Counted from the stretch's first letter, positions 27,313 through 38,484 are shown. The stretch is DNA of 64,000 nucleotides from an uncultured Prevotellaceae bacterium (GCA_902780635.1 CACZGH010000001.1:1-64000); one strand, 5' to 3'. Notes: generated by a model from the letters alone, not told the origin. A program made the numbers and translations.

Positions 27313-28436
27313 CCTTCCAACTCCAACATACAGACCCATACAGCGACGCGAGAGCCGGTGAGATGACCACGGCTCACGGCAAGATACAGACCCCCATCTT
27401 CATGCCTGTGGGCACCTGTGGGAGTGTGAAAGGCGTACACTTCAGCGAACTGGAGGAGCAGGTGCACGCCCAGATCATCCTGGGCAACACTTATCACCTC
27501 TATCTGCGCCCCGGCCTCGACATCCTCCGGGCCGCCGGCGGCCTGCATCAGTTCAACACCTGGCAAAAACCCATCCTCACCGACTCCGGCGGCTTTCAGG
27601 TCTTCTCCCTCACCGGCATCCGCAAGCTCCGTGAGGAGGGCTGCGAGTTCAGGTCGCACATCGACGGATCGAAGCATATCTTCACCCCGGAGAATGTGAT
27701 GGACACCCAACGCATCATCGGTGCCGACATCATGATGGCCCTCGACGAGTGTCCGCCGGGCGAAAGCGACTATCAGTACGCCAAGAAAAGCCTCGGCCTC
27801 ACCCAGAGATGGCTCGACCGATGCGTGAAGAGATTCCGGGAGACGGAGCCGCTCTATGGCTACGACCAATGCCTCTTCCCCATCGTACAGGGATGCACCT
27901 ACAAAGACCTGCGCACGGAGGCCGCAAAATATGTGGCCGACCTGGGCGCTGACGGCAACGCCATCGGCGGGCTGGCCGTGGGAGAGCCCACCGAGGTGAT
28001 GTATGAGATGATTGAGGTGGTGAACGCCATCCTGCCCAAGGACCGCCCACGCTACCTCATGGGCGTGGGCACACCCCAAAACATCCTGGAGGCCATCGAG
28101 CGCGGTGTCGACATGTTCGACTGCGTCATGCCCACCCGCAATGGCCGCAACGCGCTGCTTTTCACCTATGAGGGCACCCTCAACATGCGCAACAAGAAAT
28201 GGGAGACCGACTTCTCCCCCATCGACCCCACCGGCTGCTACCTCGACCGGCTGCACACCAAAGCATACCTGCATCACCTCTTCAAGGCCAAAGAACTGCT
28301 AGCCATGCAGATAGCCAGCATCCACAACCTGGCGTTCTACCTCAGGCTCGTGGGCGACGCGCGCGCGCATATTATAAAAGGTGACTTCGTGGACTGGAAG
28401 AAGAGCGTCATCCAACAACTGGGACAAAGACTCTGA
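27309..28436 (+). CDS. tgt: tRNA-guanine transglycosylase
   Basis: Exchanges guanine-34 for a queuine precursor in tRNA-Asp/Asn/His/Tyr. The catalytic core is intact: LTDSGGFQVFSL, GADIMMALDECPP, GGLAVGEP and FDCVMPTRNGR with the nucleophile Asp. The C-terminal zinc site is degenerate: where the family has CxCxxC the sequence reads TGCYLD, keeping only one Cys, while the later IASIHN His remains. From memory other Bacteroidales Tgt proteins are also degenerate here, so this may be a lineage trait rather than loss of activity. Overlaps lon by 4 bases; the next gene starts 5 bases after it. Confidence 0.95.
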   Translation: MTFQLQHTDPYSDARAGEMTTAHGKIQTPIFMPVGTCGSVKGVHFSELEEQVHAQIILGNTYHLYLRPGLDILRAAGGLHQFNTWQKPILTDSGGFQVFSLTGIRKLREEGCEFRSHIDGSKHIFTPENVMDTQRIIGADIMMALDECPPGESDYQYAKKSLGLTQRWLDRCVKRFRETEPLYGYDQCLFPIVQGCTYKDLRTEAAKYVADLGADGNAIGGLAVGEPTEVMYEMIEVVNAILPKDRPRYLMGVGTPQNILEAIERGVDMFDCVMPTRNGRNALLFTYEGTLNMRNKKWETDFSPIDPTGCYLDRLHTKAYLHHLFKAKELLAMQIASIHNLAFYLRLVGDARAHIIKGDFVDWKKSVIQQLGQRL

Positions 28437-28441
28437 CACAC

Positions 28442-29662
28442 ATGCGCTATCACACCATCAGAAAATATCGTCCATGGCTCAAAGCCCTGAGGAGCACACG
28501 CAAACTCCTTGGGAAGGTGGGCGTGGGTCTACGCTGGATGGCAAGATACCTCAGTTGGCTCAGTCCCAAGAGATACATGAAGTGCATCGACTGGTATATC
28601 ATGAGGAAGTTTATCGGCACCTATATCTACGCCATCATCCTCATCATCTCCATCTCCATCGTCTTCGACATCAACGAGAACCTGGCGAAATTCACACAGT
28701 ACAACGCGCCCCTCAAAGCCATCGTCTTTGACTACTACGCCAACTTCGTGCCCTATTTCGCCAACCTCTTCAGTCCGCTCTTCGTCTTCATCGCCGTCAT
28801 CTTCTTCACCTCCAAACTCGCCGGCAACTCCGAGATCATCGCCATGCTGGCCTCCGGCCTCTCCTTCAAGCGTCTGCTACGGCCCTATATGATCTCGTGC
28901 GTGCTCATCTCACTGGCCACCTACTACCTGGGAGCGTATGTCATACCCCATGGCACCATCATACGCCAGAATTTTGAGACGCTCTACAAGAACAAGCGCA
29001 AAAACACCTCGGCCGAAAACGTGCAGCTGCAGGTGGACCAAGGCGTCATCGCCTATATCCAGCACTACGACAACCGCCGGAAGAGCGGCTACGGATTCTG
29101 TCTCGACAAGTTTGAGAACAAAAAACTCGTCAGCCACATGACAGCCACAGAGATCCAGTACGACACCATCTCTGACAGCAAATTCCACTGGAAAGTCATC
29201 AACTGGAAAATCCGAGAGTTGCACGGTCTGAAAGAGACCATCACCCAGGGCGCCTCTAAAGACACCCTCATCATGATGGAGCCCACCGACCTGGTCTACT
29301 CCAAAGGACAGCAAGAGACGTTCACCAGTCCGCAGTTGCGTGACTATATCTTCAAACAGCAGACACGCGGCTCCGGCAATGTGGTGCAATACGAGGTGGA
29401 GTATCACAAACGCATCGCCATGTCGTTTGCGTCATTTATCCTCACCATCATCGGGGCGTCGCTCTCCTCGCGCAAGCGGAAGGGCGGCATGGGCATGTAT
29501 CTGGGCATCGGTCTCGTGCTCAGCTTCACCTATATCATGCTCCAGACCGTCTCGTCCACCTTCGCGCTACAAGCAGGGTTCCCACCCATGCTGGCCTCAT
29601 GGATGCCCAACATCATCTTCGCCTTCGTAGCCTATTTCTGCTATCGGCAGGCACCCAATTAA
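28442..29662 (+). CDS. LptF/LptG-family lipopolysaccharide export permease
   Basis: Inner-membrane permease of the YjgP/YjgQ family, which works with LptB to pull lipopolysaccharide toward the outer membrane. The family core starts at MKCIDWYIMRKF (residue 46). TM segments follow near 55-75, 105-130 and 150-175, then a periplasmic jellyroll of about 160 residues, then three C-terminal TM segments (SFASFILTIIGASLSSR, GIGLVLSFTYIML, MPNIIFAFVAYF). The first 45 residues are Arg/Lys-rich and may be an unneeded extension; starts at codons 33 or 46 are alternatives. Follows tgt after 5 bases. Confidence 0.85.
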   Translation: MRYHTIRKYRPWLKALRSTRKLLGKVGVGLRWMARYLSWLSPKRYMKCIDWYIMRKFIGTYIYAIILIISISIVFDINENLAKFTQYNAPLKAIVFDYYANFVPYFANLFSPLFVFIAVIFFTSKLAGNSEIIAMLASGLSFKRLLRPYMISCVLISLATYYLGAYVIPHGTIIRQNFETLYKNKRKNTSAENVQLQVDQGVIAYIQHYDNRRKSGYGFCLDKFENKKLVSHMTATEIQYDTISDSKFHWKVINWKIRELHGLKETITQGASKDTLIMMEPTDLVYSKGQQETFTSPQLRDYIFKQQTRGSGNVVQYEVEYHKRIAMSFASFILTIIGASLSSRKRKGGMGMYLGIGLVLSFTYIMLQTVSSTFALQAGFPPMLASWMPNIIFAFVAYFCYRQAPN

Positions 29663-29665
29663 TGG

Positions 29666-29810
29666 CTCAACTTTTACAAGTTGAGAGAAGTTAAGAAGTT
29701 AAAGGAGTTAAGATGTAATGGCTTCTCTTCGAGGCAATCAGTGGTAATGTCTGAACTCCTCAACTTCTGAACTCCTCAACTCCTTGAAAGTTGAGCGAAT
29801 ACGAAACTTG
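29666..29810. repeat. MITE-like inverted-repeat element, copy 1
   Basis: Begins with a 20-bp palindrome (CTCAACTT..AAGTTGAG), then AAGTTAAG-type units. A GTGGTAATGTCTGAACTCC core is followed by complementary TGAACTCCTCAACTT units, and the end reads GTTGAGCGAATACGAAACTT. The whole can fold into one long imperfect hairpin. A second copy lies at 56290-56457. No transposase inside. It fills the gap between the LptF/G permease and the helicase. Confidence 0.75.
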
Positions 29811-29822
29811 AAATGATTATAT

Positions 29823-31226
<1,404 letters not shown>

Positions 31227-32015
31227 GAAGTGAGAGGTGAGAGGTGAGAGGTGAGAGGTAAGAGGTAAGAGAATAGCCTTGCAAATAACTCGTCAACTTA
31301 TCTACTCGTCAACCAACTGACATTGCGAAAACATTGCGGAAAAGGCGAAAAAGATGCGAAAAAGGGAATATCTGCGATATTCCTGGTGATTTAAATTACG
31401 AAAAAGACGAAAAGAACAAAATCACGAAAACTTTCGTCATCTTCGATGACAGGCTCGGGTGAGACGGTGGTTGCATCTGGTATGCTTGTCTACTCGTTAG
31501 AACTATAATGAAGAATATAAAGATAAAAAAGGGGGAAAAAACACACTCCCCCTACACTCCCTCCGGCACTCCCTCCAACTCCCTCGTTTCCCGAGGGAGG
31601 GCAATCTCGTTTCCCAAGGGAGGGCAACCTCTAACTTAGAGGGGGAGGGATTACCACTGCGAATATGGACCTGTCATCGCAGATGACAAAAATTTTCAAG
31701 ATACATAGAAATTGGCATCGCAGATGACTAAAATTTCCGCATATTTCCGTCATTTCTGCAATATTTCCGCAATATATTTTAGTTGACAAGTAGACGAGTT
31801 ATTTGCAAGGGTATTCTCTTACCTCTCACCGCTCACCTCTCACCACTATTATGGCATCGCAGATGACAAGAAATTATCGCACCATTTCGTGTTTTTCGCA
31901 TTTTTTCGCAATCCTACAAAATTATCGTCCTTTTCGTCTTTTAAGTTTCTTCGTAAAAAAAAATTACGCATACTTCCGCAATCCAATCATTGTCGGGCCT
32001 TCGAGCCCGACCAAT
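31227..32015. repeat. Intergenic repeat mosaic between the helicase and gdhA
   Basis: GTGAGAGG/GAGGTAAG array (31230-31275), CTCGTCAACTT block, GCGAAAA pieces, GGGAGGGAGTG block in reverse (31535-31650), a segment 31632-31880 that is the inverted near-copy of 22490-22735, more GCGATATT/GTCATC blocks, and a short GC palindrome (31992-32010, GTCGGGCCTTCGAGCCCGAC). No coding sequence. Confidence 0.85.
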
Positions 32016-32080
32016 CAATAAAAATCTCCTTGACTCCTGGTTTCCTTAGAAAAAGCTAAGGAGCCAAAGAGTCAAGGAGA
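32016..32080 (-). terminator. Terminator of gdhA
   Basis: Large hairpin on the minus strand at 32025-32080 (TCTCCTTGACTC..CTTAG, loop, CTAAGG..GAGTCAAGGAGA) followed by TTTTTATTG. It sits 34 bases after the gdhA stop. Confidence 0.85.
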
Positions 32081-32113
32081 TGAGTTAATATGCGTCGGTG
32101 TGACTCCTGACGA

Positions 32114-33448
32114 TTACAGCACGCCCTGAGCCATCATGGCTTTGGCCACTTTCAAGAATCCTGCGATGTTGGCGCCTTTCACATAGTTGATGTATCCATC
32201 CTCCTCTGTGCCGTATTTCACGCAGTTGGCGTGGATGTCGTCCATGATATCGTGGAGCTTCTGATCCACTTCCTCACGGCTCCAGCGCAGACGCTCAGAG
32301 TTCTGGCTCATCTCAAGACCTGAGACAGACACACCACCGGCATTGGCAGCCTTACCCGGTGAGTAGAGGATCTTGGCATTCTGGAAGATCTTGATGGCCT
32401 CTGGGGTGGAAGGCATGTTGGCACCCTCGCTCACTGCGATGACACCATTGTCTACCAATGCCTGAGCAGCCTCGGCGTTGATCTCGTTCTGTGTGGCTGA
32501 AGGCAGTGCGATGTCGGCTTTCTCAAACCAGGGTTTTGCTCCCTCCACATACTTCACGCCATATTCCTCAGCGTATTCCTTGATACGTCCACGCTCCACG
32601 TTCTTGAGTTCCATGATGAAGTCGAGCTTCTCGCGGTCGATGCCGTCGGGATCGTAGATGTAACCGTCGGAGTCGGACATGGTGACCACCTTGCCACCCA
32701 GTTCGATACATTTCTCCACCGTATACTGTGCCACGTTACCAGCACCAGACACTAGGATGGTCTTGCCCTTGATGTCAAGGCCGCGGGTCTTGAGCATATT
32801 CTGCAGGAAGTATACGTTGCCATAACCGGTGGCCTCAGGACGGATGCGTGAACCTCCAAACTCCTGGCCTTTGCCGGTAAGCATACCCGTGAACTGGTGG
32901 GTGAGCTTTTTGTACATACCGAACAGGAAACCTACCTCACGGCCGCCCACACCGATATCACCAGCTGGTACGTCCTCGTCGGCGCCTACGTGGCGATAGA
33001 GCTCAGTCATGAAAGCCTGGCAGAAACGCATCACCTCGGCGTTGCTCTTGCCACGGGGTGAGAAGTCTGATCCACCTTTGGCACCACCCATCGGCAGTGT
33101 GGTCAGTGAGTTTTTGAAGGTCTGCTCAAAGGCGAGGAACTTCAGGATGGAAAGGTTGACAGAGGCGTGATAACGGATACCGCCTTTGTACGGGCCGATG
33201 GCGTTGTTATGCTGGATGCGATAACCCATATTGGTCTGCACGTTGCCCTTGTCGTCCGTCCATGTGACACGGAACTGGATGATTCTGTCGGGGATGCAAA
33301 GACGCTCAATGAGGTTGGCGCGGTCGAATTCGGGGTGCTTGTTGTACTCTTCTTCAATAGAGCCTAATACTTGGCTTACTGCCTGAATGTATTCAGGCTC
33401 ATTGGGAAATCTCTGTTTGAGATCCTCTACAACTTTCAATGCGTTCAT
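32114..33448 (-). CDS. gdhA: NADP-type glutamate dehydrogenase
   Basis: Hexameric enzyme making glutamate from 2-oxoglutarate and ammonium, a main ammonia-assimilation route in rumen and gut Bacteroidota. 444 aa, full length. Signatures: PYKGGIRYH, the active-site Lys region PMGGAKGGSDFSPRG, DVPAGDIGVGGREVGF, and the Rossmann segment LVSGAGNVAQYTVEK. The pattern PMGGAKGG, with length near 444 and a free-standing gene, fits the small hexameric class. Own promoter at 33507-33537 and terminator at 32016-32080. Confidence 0.97.
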   Translation of the reverse strand: MNALKVVEDLKQRFPNEPEYIQAVSQVLGSIEEEYNKHPEFDRANLIERLCIPDRIIQFRVTWTDDKGNVQTNMGYRIQHNNAIGPYKGGIRYHASVNLSILKFLAFEQTFKNSLTTLPMGGAKGGSDFSPRGKSNAEVMRFCQAFMTELYRHVGADEDVPAGDIGVGGREVGFLFGMYKKLTHQFTGMLTGKGQEFGGSRIRPEATGYGNVYFLQNMLKTRGLDIKGKTILVSGAGNVAQYTVEKCIELGGKVVTMSDSDGYIYDPDGIDREKLDFIMELKNVERGRIKEYAEEYGVKYVEGAKPWFEKADIALPSATQNEINAEAAQALVDNGVIAVSEGANMPSTPEAIKIFQNAKILYSPGKAANAGGVSVSGLEMSQNSERLRWSREEVDQKLHDIMDDIHANCVKYGTEEDGYINYVKGANIAGFLKVAKAMMAQGVL

Positions 33449-33506
33449 AATCTTTTTTCCTTTAATTTGATTGTATTAAAACACTTATCCTAGTAATATC
33501 TGCGTG

Positions 33507-33537
33507 CAAAGGTATAACAAATTTTTAAACCTCCAAA
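33507..33537 (-). promoter_or_regulatory. Promoter of gdhA
   Basis: Minus strand TTTG (33534-33537), 19 bases, TACCTTTG (33507-33514). The leader to the ATG is about 53 bases. Confidence 0.8.
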
Positions 33538-33544
33538 CAAAATG

Positions 33545-34510
33545 AAAGAAAAATATCAAAAAATATAGAAAAAAGATAGTTTTTGGGTTGTTTTTCGGCT
33601 AAAAAGCCACAAAAATGGGAAGAAGTCTTTCTTTTCCGTTGTTGTCAATATTGGATTGAAGAGATAAGAAATAAGAGGTGAGAGGGGATAAATAATTAGT
33701 AATTAGTAGATAGTAAGAGGTGGGAGAATAGCCTTGCAAACAACTCGTCTACTTGTCAACCTGAATAGATTGCGAAAAAATGCGAAAGACACGAAATGAC
33801 GCGAAAATTGTTTTATTACGAAAAAAACTAAAAAGACGAAAAAGACAAAAAATTTATAGGATTGCGAAAAAAATGCGAAGTAGCGAAAAAAATGCGAAAA
33901 CTTTTGTCATCTATGATGACAATCCCCATGCACTTTAGTAGGAGGTCGGGCCTCCGAACCCGACAAATAAGACCTCCCCCAAGCCCCTCCAAAGGAGGGG
34001 AGAAGAGACAGAGATGAGAGGATTATTGACAGTTGACAATTGACAGTTGACAGTTGACAATTGACAATTGACAGTTTGTTTGATGGGGAGACCTCCTTGG
34101 CTCCTTATCTCCTTAGAATTATTTGATTACGAAAAGCCCCGGAAAGACGAAAAACGATAATTATTTGCGGGCTCGGAGGCCCGACCTCCTACAGTTTGTC
34201 TATTTTTTCAGACTTTTTGAGGGTGCCTTCGTACTCAACTTTCTCGAGCTCAAGTTGATAGGCTGTTGGCTGTTTGCCTTTCGCTTTTCGCTTTTCGCTT
34301 TTCGAAAGAAATCCAGGCCGGTTGTCCGTTAAAGAGAAGAATGGCTTAGCTCCTGAGCGAAGCACTCACCTCTTACCCCTCACCTCTCACCTCTTACCTC
34401 TAACCTTTCACCTCTTACCTTTCACCTCTTACCTTTCACCTCTTACCTTTCACCTCTGATGCCCTTTATGAGAATAAATCTATAAAATTGTTCTTTATTT
34501 TTTGTGATTT
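33545..34510. repeat. Intergenic repeat mosaic between gdhA and the porin
   Basis: TAATTAGTAGATAG pieces (33690-33715), GCGAAAA/GTCATCTATGATGAC (33770-33925), the GC palindrome block in both orientations (33940-33965, 34168-34195), heptamers (34026-34075), T-rich GGGTGCC piece, a CTCAACTT..CTCAAGTTGA palindrome (34233-34258), four TTTCG(CTTTTCG) units (34278-34304), and a 14-mer CTTTCACCTCTTAC tandem array (about 34363-34457). No gene. Confidence 0.8.
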
Positions 34511-34514
34511 TATT

Positions 34515-34522
34515 TACTTTTG
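34515..34522 (+). promoter_or_regulatory. -7 box of the porin-SpoIIE-STAS operon
   Basis: TACTTTTG matches TAnnTTTG. It lies 15 bases before the first ATG (34537) and 27 before the in-frame second ATG (34549). Confidence 0.6.
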
Positions 34523-34536
34523 CAAAAAAATAGCAG

Positions 34537-35880
34537 ATGACACATCATATGATAAGAATTGTATGGGCCGCATCGCTTTTGATGGCCTTCTCCAGCGCCT
34601 GGGCACAGGAAGAAAAAGAAAAAGATCAAGAAAAGCCCAATCAGATCACCGTCAGCGCTCAGCTGATGTCTCGTGGAGAAATAAGAAGAGGTGGTATGCC
34701 CAGCGGTACAGAGGAAAAGGACGAGAACACGTCCAACTTCATCACCAACCGTTCCAGGATATCCCTTTCCTATGAGAGGGATCACCTGTCGGCCCATATC
34801 ACCGCACAACACCAAGGTGTCTGGGGTGCAGAGGGCGGAGGTTCTGTCAGCGTCTATGAGGCATGGGCACAATTGAAGTCGAACAATGGTTGGTTTGCCC
34901 GCTTGGGACGCCAGGAACTGGTTTACGACGATGAGCGAATCCTTGGCAACAACGACTGGGCGATGGCCGCCCTCTACCATGATGCGCTGAAAGGAGGCTA
35001 TGAGCACAACGGCCACAAGGCACATGCCATTTTCACCTACAACCAGAATTCTGAAAACGTCTATGGCGGCACTTTCTATCAGAATGGCTCCAAGCCTTAC
35101 AAGTCGTTGCATGCAGCATGGTATCATTACGACCTGCCCAAACAACCTCTTGGCGTGTCGCTCCTATTTTTGAACATCGGTATGCAGAGTGGTACACCAG
35201 AAGAATACCGCACCGTTTATCAGCAACTGATGGGAGGTTATGTGAACTTCCATCCGCGCAACCTTACATTAGAGGGCGCTTTCTATAAACAGTTTGGCAA
35301 GGCCAGTCTGGACTACACCTCCATCTACGATTTACCCATTGACGCCTGGATGGCCAGCACAAAAGCCACCTATCGTTTCAACAGGCAGTTGACAGGCTAT
35401 GCCGGCTACGACTATCTGAGTGGTGACAAAGAGTTTAAAGTGCCCAAGCCTGGGGATATAGGACTGACACATCACACCAAGATGTCGGCATTCACGTCGA
35501 TATTCGGGTCTACCCACAAATTTTATGGTGCGATGGACTTCTTTTACGTCAGCAGCTACTATGGCACGTTCTCTCCTGGTCTTCAAAATGCGTATATCGG
35601 TGCGATCTACCAACCGATCAAAGGTCTCAGATGCAATGCCTCCTACCATTACCTGGCCACAGCCACCCATTTACAAGAATTGGATAAAACTTTAGGTCAT
35701 GAGATAGAGGTGGAGGCTTCCTATCAGGTGATGAAAGATGTCAGGCTGGCCATGGGAATCTCACTCATGAAGGGCACAGAGACGATGGAAGCGTTGAAGC
35801 GAAGCACCGACAAGCACCGACTGCATTGGGGATGGTTGATGCTGAATGTATCACCCCGGGTGTTTACTGGGAAGTGGTAG
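34537..35880 (+). CDS. Outer-membrane beta-barrel, alginate-export-like porin
   Basis: 447 aa with a signal peptide (MIRIVWAASLLMAFSSAWAQ; the second ATG at 34549 gives the more usual N-terminus). The mature chain opens with an acidic Glu/Lys linker. Amphipathic strands with regular aromatic girdles follow (RISLSYERDHLSAHITAQHQG, FARLGRQELVYDDERILG, TYRFNRQLTGYAGYDYLSG), and the end is a strand terminating in F-T-G-K-W. This resembles the alginate_exp barrel family, which forms substrate channels. The next gene, a SpoIIE phosphatase, starts 33 bases later on the same strand, so the two may be co-transcribed. Confidence 0.7.
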   Translation: MTHHMIRIVWAASLLMAFSSAWAQEEKEKDQEKPNQITVSAQLMSRGEIRRGGMPSGTEEKDENTSNFITNRSRISLSYERDHLSAHITAQHQGVWGAEGGGSVSVYEAWAQLKSNNGWFARLGRQELVYDDERILGNNDWAMAALYHDALKGGYEHNGHKAHAIFTYNQNSENVYGGTFYQNGSKPYKSLHAAWYHYDLPKQPLGVSLLFLNIGMQSGTPEEYRTVYQQLMGGYVNFHPRNLTLEGAFYKQFGKASLDYTSIYDLPIDAWMASTKATYRFNRQLTGYAGYDYLSGDKEFKVPKPGDIGLTHHTKMSAFTSIFGSTHKFYGAMDFFYVSSYYGTFSPGLQNAYIGAIYQPIKGLRCNASYHYLATATHLQELDKTLGHEIEVEASYQVMKDVRLAMGISLMKGTETMEALKRSTDKHRLHWGWLMLNVSPRVFTGKW

Positions 35881-35913
35881 AAATGCCGTTGAGGGAACCT
35901 TGAAGCAAAGCGT

Positions 35914-38121
35914 ATGAGAGCATATTTCAAAAATATAGGAAACTTTTTGAATAGTCACAAGGGTGTTGTCATCATTGTGATAGCCAGCTTACTCCTCGTA
36001 TTGGTCGATGTCGTCCAATATTATTACACCCACCGTATGGTTGAGAGCGAACTGGACAAAAGCGCAGAAAGCGAGTTGACGAGGAAAGCCATCGTCATCA
36101 GGAGTATGCTCAATCTGATGGAGAAGACGCTGGAGGAGCACCTCTGGGATTTGGAACGTAACATCCACCAGCCTGACTCTATCTATGAAGCCACCAAACG
36201 CATCATTATAGTCAACCCGCAGGTGAGGGGCAGCGCGTTGAATTTTGTGCCCTACTATTATCCCGAGAAAGGCAGGCTGTTTGAACCCTATGCTTACAAA
36301 GACGGCGATAGTATCTACGTCAAAAACCTGACAGAGGATGGTCAGCACGACTATACCACCCATCCTGGATACATCAGAGTGATGAAGGAAAATATGCCTT
36401 CCTGGAGCAACCCCTATGAGTTTGAGGACGACGATCACACCATCATACCGCTGATCACCTACTCATATCCCCTGCACGATGAACAAGGACGCATCATCAC
36501 CCTCTGTGGCATCGACATCTCACTCAAATGGTTGGGCGACACGCTCAATGCCCGACATCTTTACCCCTCTTCTTATATGCTGCTGATGACAGAGGAAGGA
36601 GAACTGATCTCACAACCGCATAAAGAGTTATTCACGAAGGGTGATGTACAACAGGTCGTCAACCTGATCAACGACAGCACCGTGAAAAGGTATGACAGCG
36701 AGACAAAAAGGAGCAAGTACATTCATTTTCGCGACAGTTTAGGCGATGGTGCCAGGGTATACTATGCCACCATGAAGGGAAAACCCAGCTGGCAAATAGC
36801 CGTGGTGTGTTATGACGACGAGGTGTATGAGAAGTTGCGCTGGATGGGTGTCAACATGATATTTCTCTTACTCTTTGTGTTGGGCATCCTGGGATTGATC
36901 ATCTACCGCTATTTTCTCAATGACCGCAAGCTCTCTGCCGCAAAAGTTGAAAAAGAGCGCATCGACAACGAGCTACACATTGCGACAGCCATACAGAATG
37001 CCATGTTGACCTCGAACGAAGAATTGGCACACAACCTCGATGTCATCGTTGGCGCCACCCTGAAACCCGCCAAAGAAGTGGGCGGCGACCTCTACAGCTA
37101 TTTTGTACGCTACGAGAAGTTGTATTTCTGCATCGGCGACGTGAGTGGCAAAGGCATCCCTTCGGCTCTGGTCATGGCGACCACCCAGGCACTGTTTCGT
37201 GCTGTCTCCTCGCATGAGAACAATCCCGCCCACATCATGCAAACCATCAACGAGACCGCCTGCCGAAACAACAAGACCAATATGTTTGCCACCCTTTTCA
37301 TCGGGGTGCTCGACATCCCCTCGGGGCGCTTGCGTTTCTGCAATGCTGGCCACGACGCGCCTGTCGTCATCAACGGCGACAGCGTCACTCCTCTTCCGGT
37401 GAAACCCAACTTGCCAGCAGGTTTGTTTGATGATTTCAAGTATGAGATACAAGAGACGGTCATCAATAAAGGCGCCACCCTCTTCCTCTATACCGACGGA
37501 CTGACAGAGGCCAGAGACGCTGACCATCAGCAGTTTGGCCAGCAACGTGTGCTGAAAGCACTGAAGCAACGACGAAATGCCACTCCCGATGAGCTCATCG
37601 CGTTCATGACGGAGAAGGTGCAGGCTTTCGAAGGTGAAGAGGAGCAGAGCGACGACCTCACCATGCTTGCCATCCGGTATGCGCCACAGGCAAAAGACTA
37701 CACGTCGCTTGGGGAACTGACGCTGAAAAATGACATCAAAGAAATCAAAAATCTTCATGTCTTCTTGAAGTCACTGGCAGAGAAGCTCCAAATGGACGCC
37801 ACGATGACACGCAACATCAGACTAGCGGTAGAGGAGGCCGTGGTCAATGTGATGGACTATGCCTACCCCTTAGGGATGGAAGGTTTCATCAACATCAAGG
37901 CGATGACCAGCAGAAACAACCTGAAGATAGTCATCACCGACTCCGGTGCAGCGTTCAATCCCACAGAGGCCGCCCGTGCCGACACCTCGCTATCGGCAGA
38001 AGACCGTCCTATCGGCGGACTGGGCATCCTCCTTGTGCGTGAGTTGATGGACTCCATCAACTATGAGCGCAGCCAAGGTAAAAACATCCTAACACTGATA
38101 AAAAATATTAATCACAAATAG
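35914..38121 (+). CDS. Membrane SpoIIE/PP2C phosphatase fused to a HATPase (RsbW-like) domain
   Basis: 735 aa sensor of a partner-switching system. TM1 near 18-37, a periplasmic Cache-like sensor (about 40-310), TM2 near 313-332, then a short coil. The SpoIIE-type PP2C domain (about 370-590) keeps metal-binding motifs GGDLYSYF, GDVSGKG, GHDAPV, YTDGLTEA and DDLTMLAIR. The C-terminal 130 residues are a GHKL ATPase with VEEAVVNVMDYAY, DSGAAFNP and GGLGILLVREL, as in anti-sigma kinases. Phosphatase and kinase activities for a STAS protein would thus sit on one chain. The STAS gene follows 60 bases later. Confidence 0.9.
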   Translation: MRAYFKNIGNFLNSHKGVVIIVIASLLLVLVDVVQYYYTHRMVESELDKSAESELTRKAIVIRSMLNLMEKTLEEHLWDLERNIHQPDSIYEATKRIIIVNPQVRGSALNFVPYYYPEKGRLFEPYAYKDGDSIYVKNLTEDGQHDYTTHPGYIRVMKENMPSWSNPYEFEDDDHTIIPLITYSYPLHDEQGRIITLCGIDISLKWLGDTLNARHLYPSSYMLLMTEEGELISQPHKELFTKGDVQQVVNLINDSTVKRYDSETKRSKYIHFRDSLGDGARVYYATMKGKPSWQIAVVCYDDEVYEKLRWMGVNMIFLLLFVLGILGLIIYRYFLNDRKLSAAKVEKERIDNELHIATAIQNAMLTSNEELAHNLDVIVGATLKPAKEVGGDLYSYFVRYEKLYFCIGDVSGKGIPSALVMATTQALFRAVSSHENNPAHIMQTINETACRNNKTNMFATLFIGVLDIPSGRLRFCNAGHDAPVVINGDSVTPLPVKPNLPAGLFDDFKYEIQETVINKGATLFLYTDGLTEARDADHQQFGQQRVLKALKQRRNATPDELIAFMTEKVQAFEGEEEQSDDLTMLAIRYAPQAKDYTSLGELTLKNDIKEIKNLHVFLKSLAEKLQMDATMTRNIRLAVEEAVVNVMDYAYPLGMEGFINIKAMTSRNNLKIVITDSGAAFNPTEAARADTSLSAEDRPIGGLGILLVRELMDSINYERSQGKNILTLIKNINHK

Positions 38122-38181
38122 GTGATCAAAAGAAATGATCATTACTGACATTTTTGATTGCCGACTAAAAATCATCAGAAA

Positions 38182-38484
38182 ATGAAAGCAACTATTGAAG
38201 AAATTGACAACAAGTACGTAGCCACCTTAGAAGGTGAACTCGACACCGCTGCGGCACAAGAAGTAGAAGAAGTATTCCAGCCTCTCTATCAGAGCAACGG
38301 ACGTGACATCATCATCGACTGCACCCGACTGGAGTATATCGCTTCCAGCGGACTGCGCATCCTGATCAGTATCCTGAAAGGCGCCAAGGTGAGCGGAAGC
38401 AAGGTGATCATGCGCAACATGAACGATGACATCAAAAACGTTTTCAAGTTGACAGGATTCATCAACCTCTTTGACTTTGAATAA
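38182..38484 (+). CDS. STAS-domain anti-sigma-factor antagonist
   Basis: 100 aa, single STAS domain of the SpoIIAA/RsbV type. Sequence CTRLEYIASSGLRILI contains the usual phosphorylated Ser in the SSG motif, and the C-terminal MNDDIKNVFKLTGF is typical. The ATG at 38182 is preferred to a TTG 24 bases upstream. The most likely partner is the adjacent SpoIIE-HATPase protein. The downstream target is not in the window: no sigma factor or separate RsbW is seen. Confidence 0.92.
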   Translation: MKATIEEIDNKYVATLEGELDTAAAQEVEEVFQPLYQSNGRDIIIDCTRLEYIASSGLRILISILKGAKVSGSKVIMRNMNDDIKNVFKLTGFINLFDFE

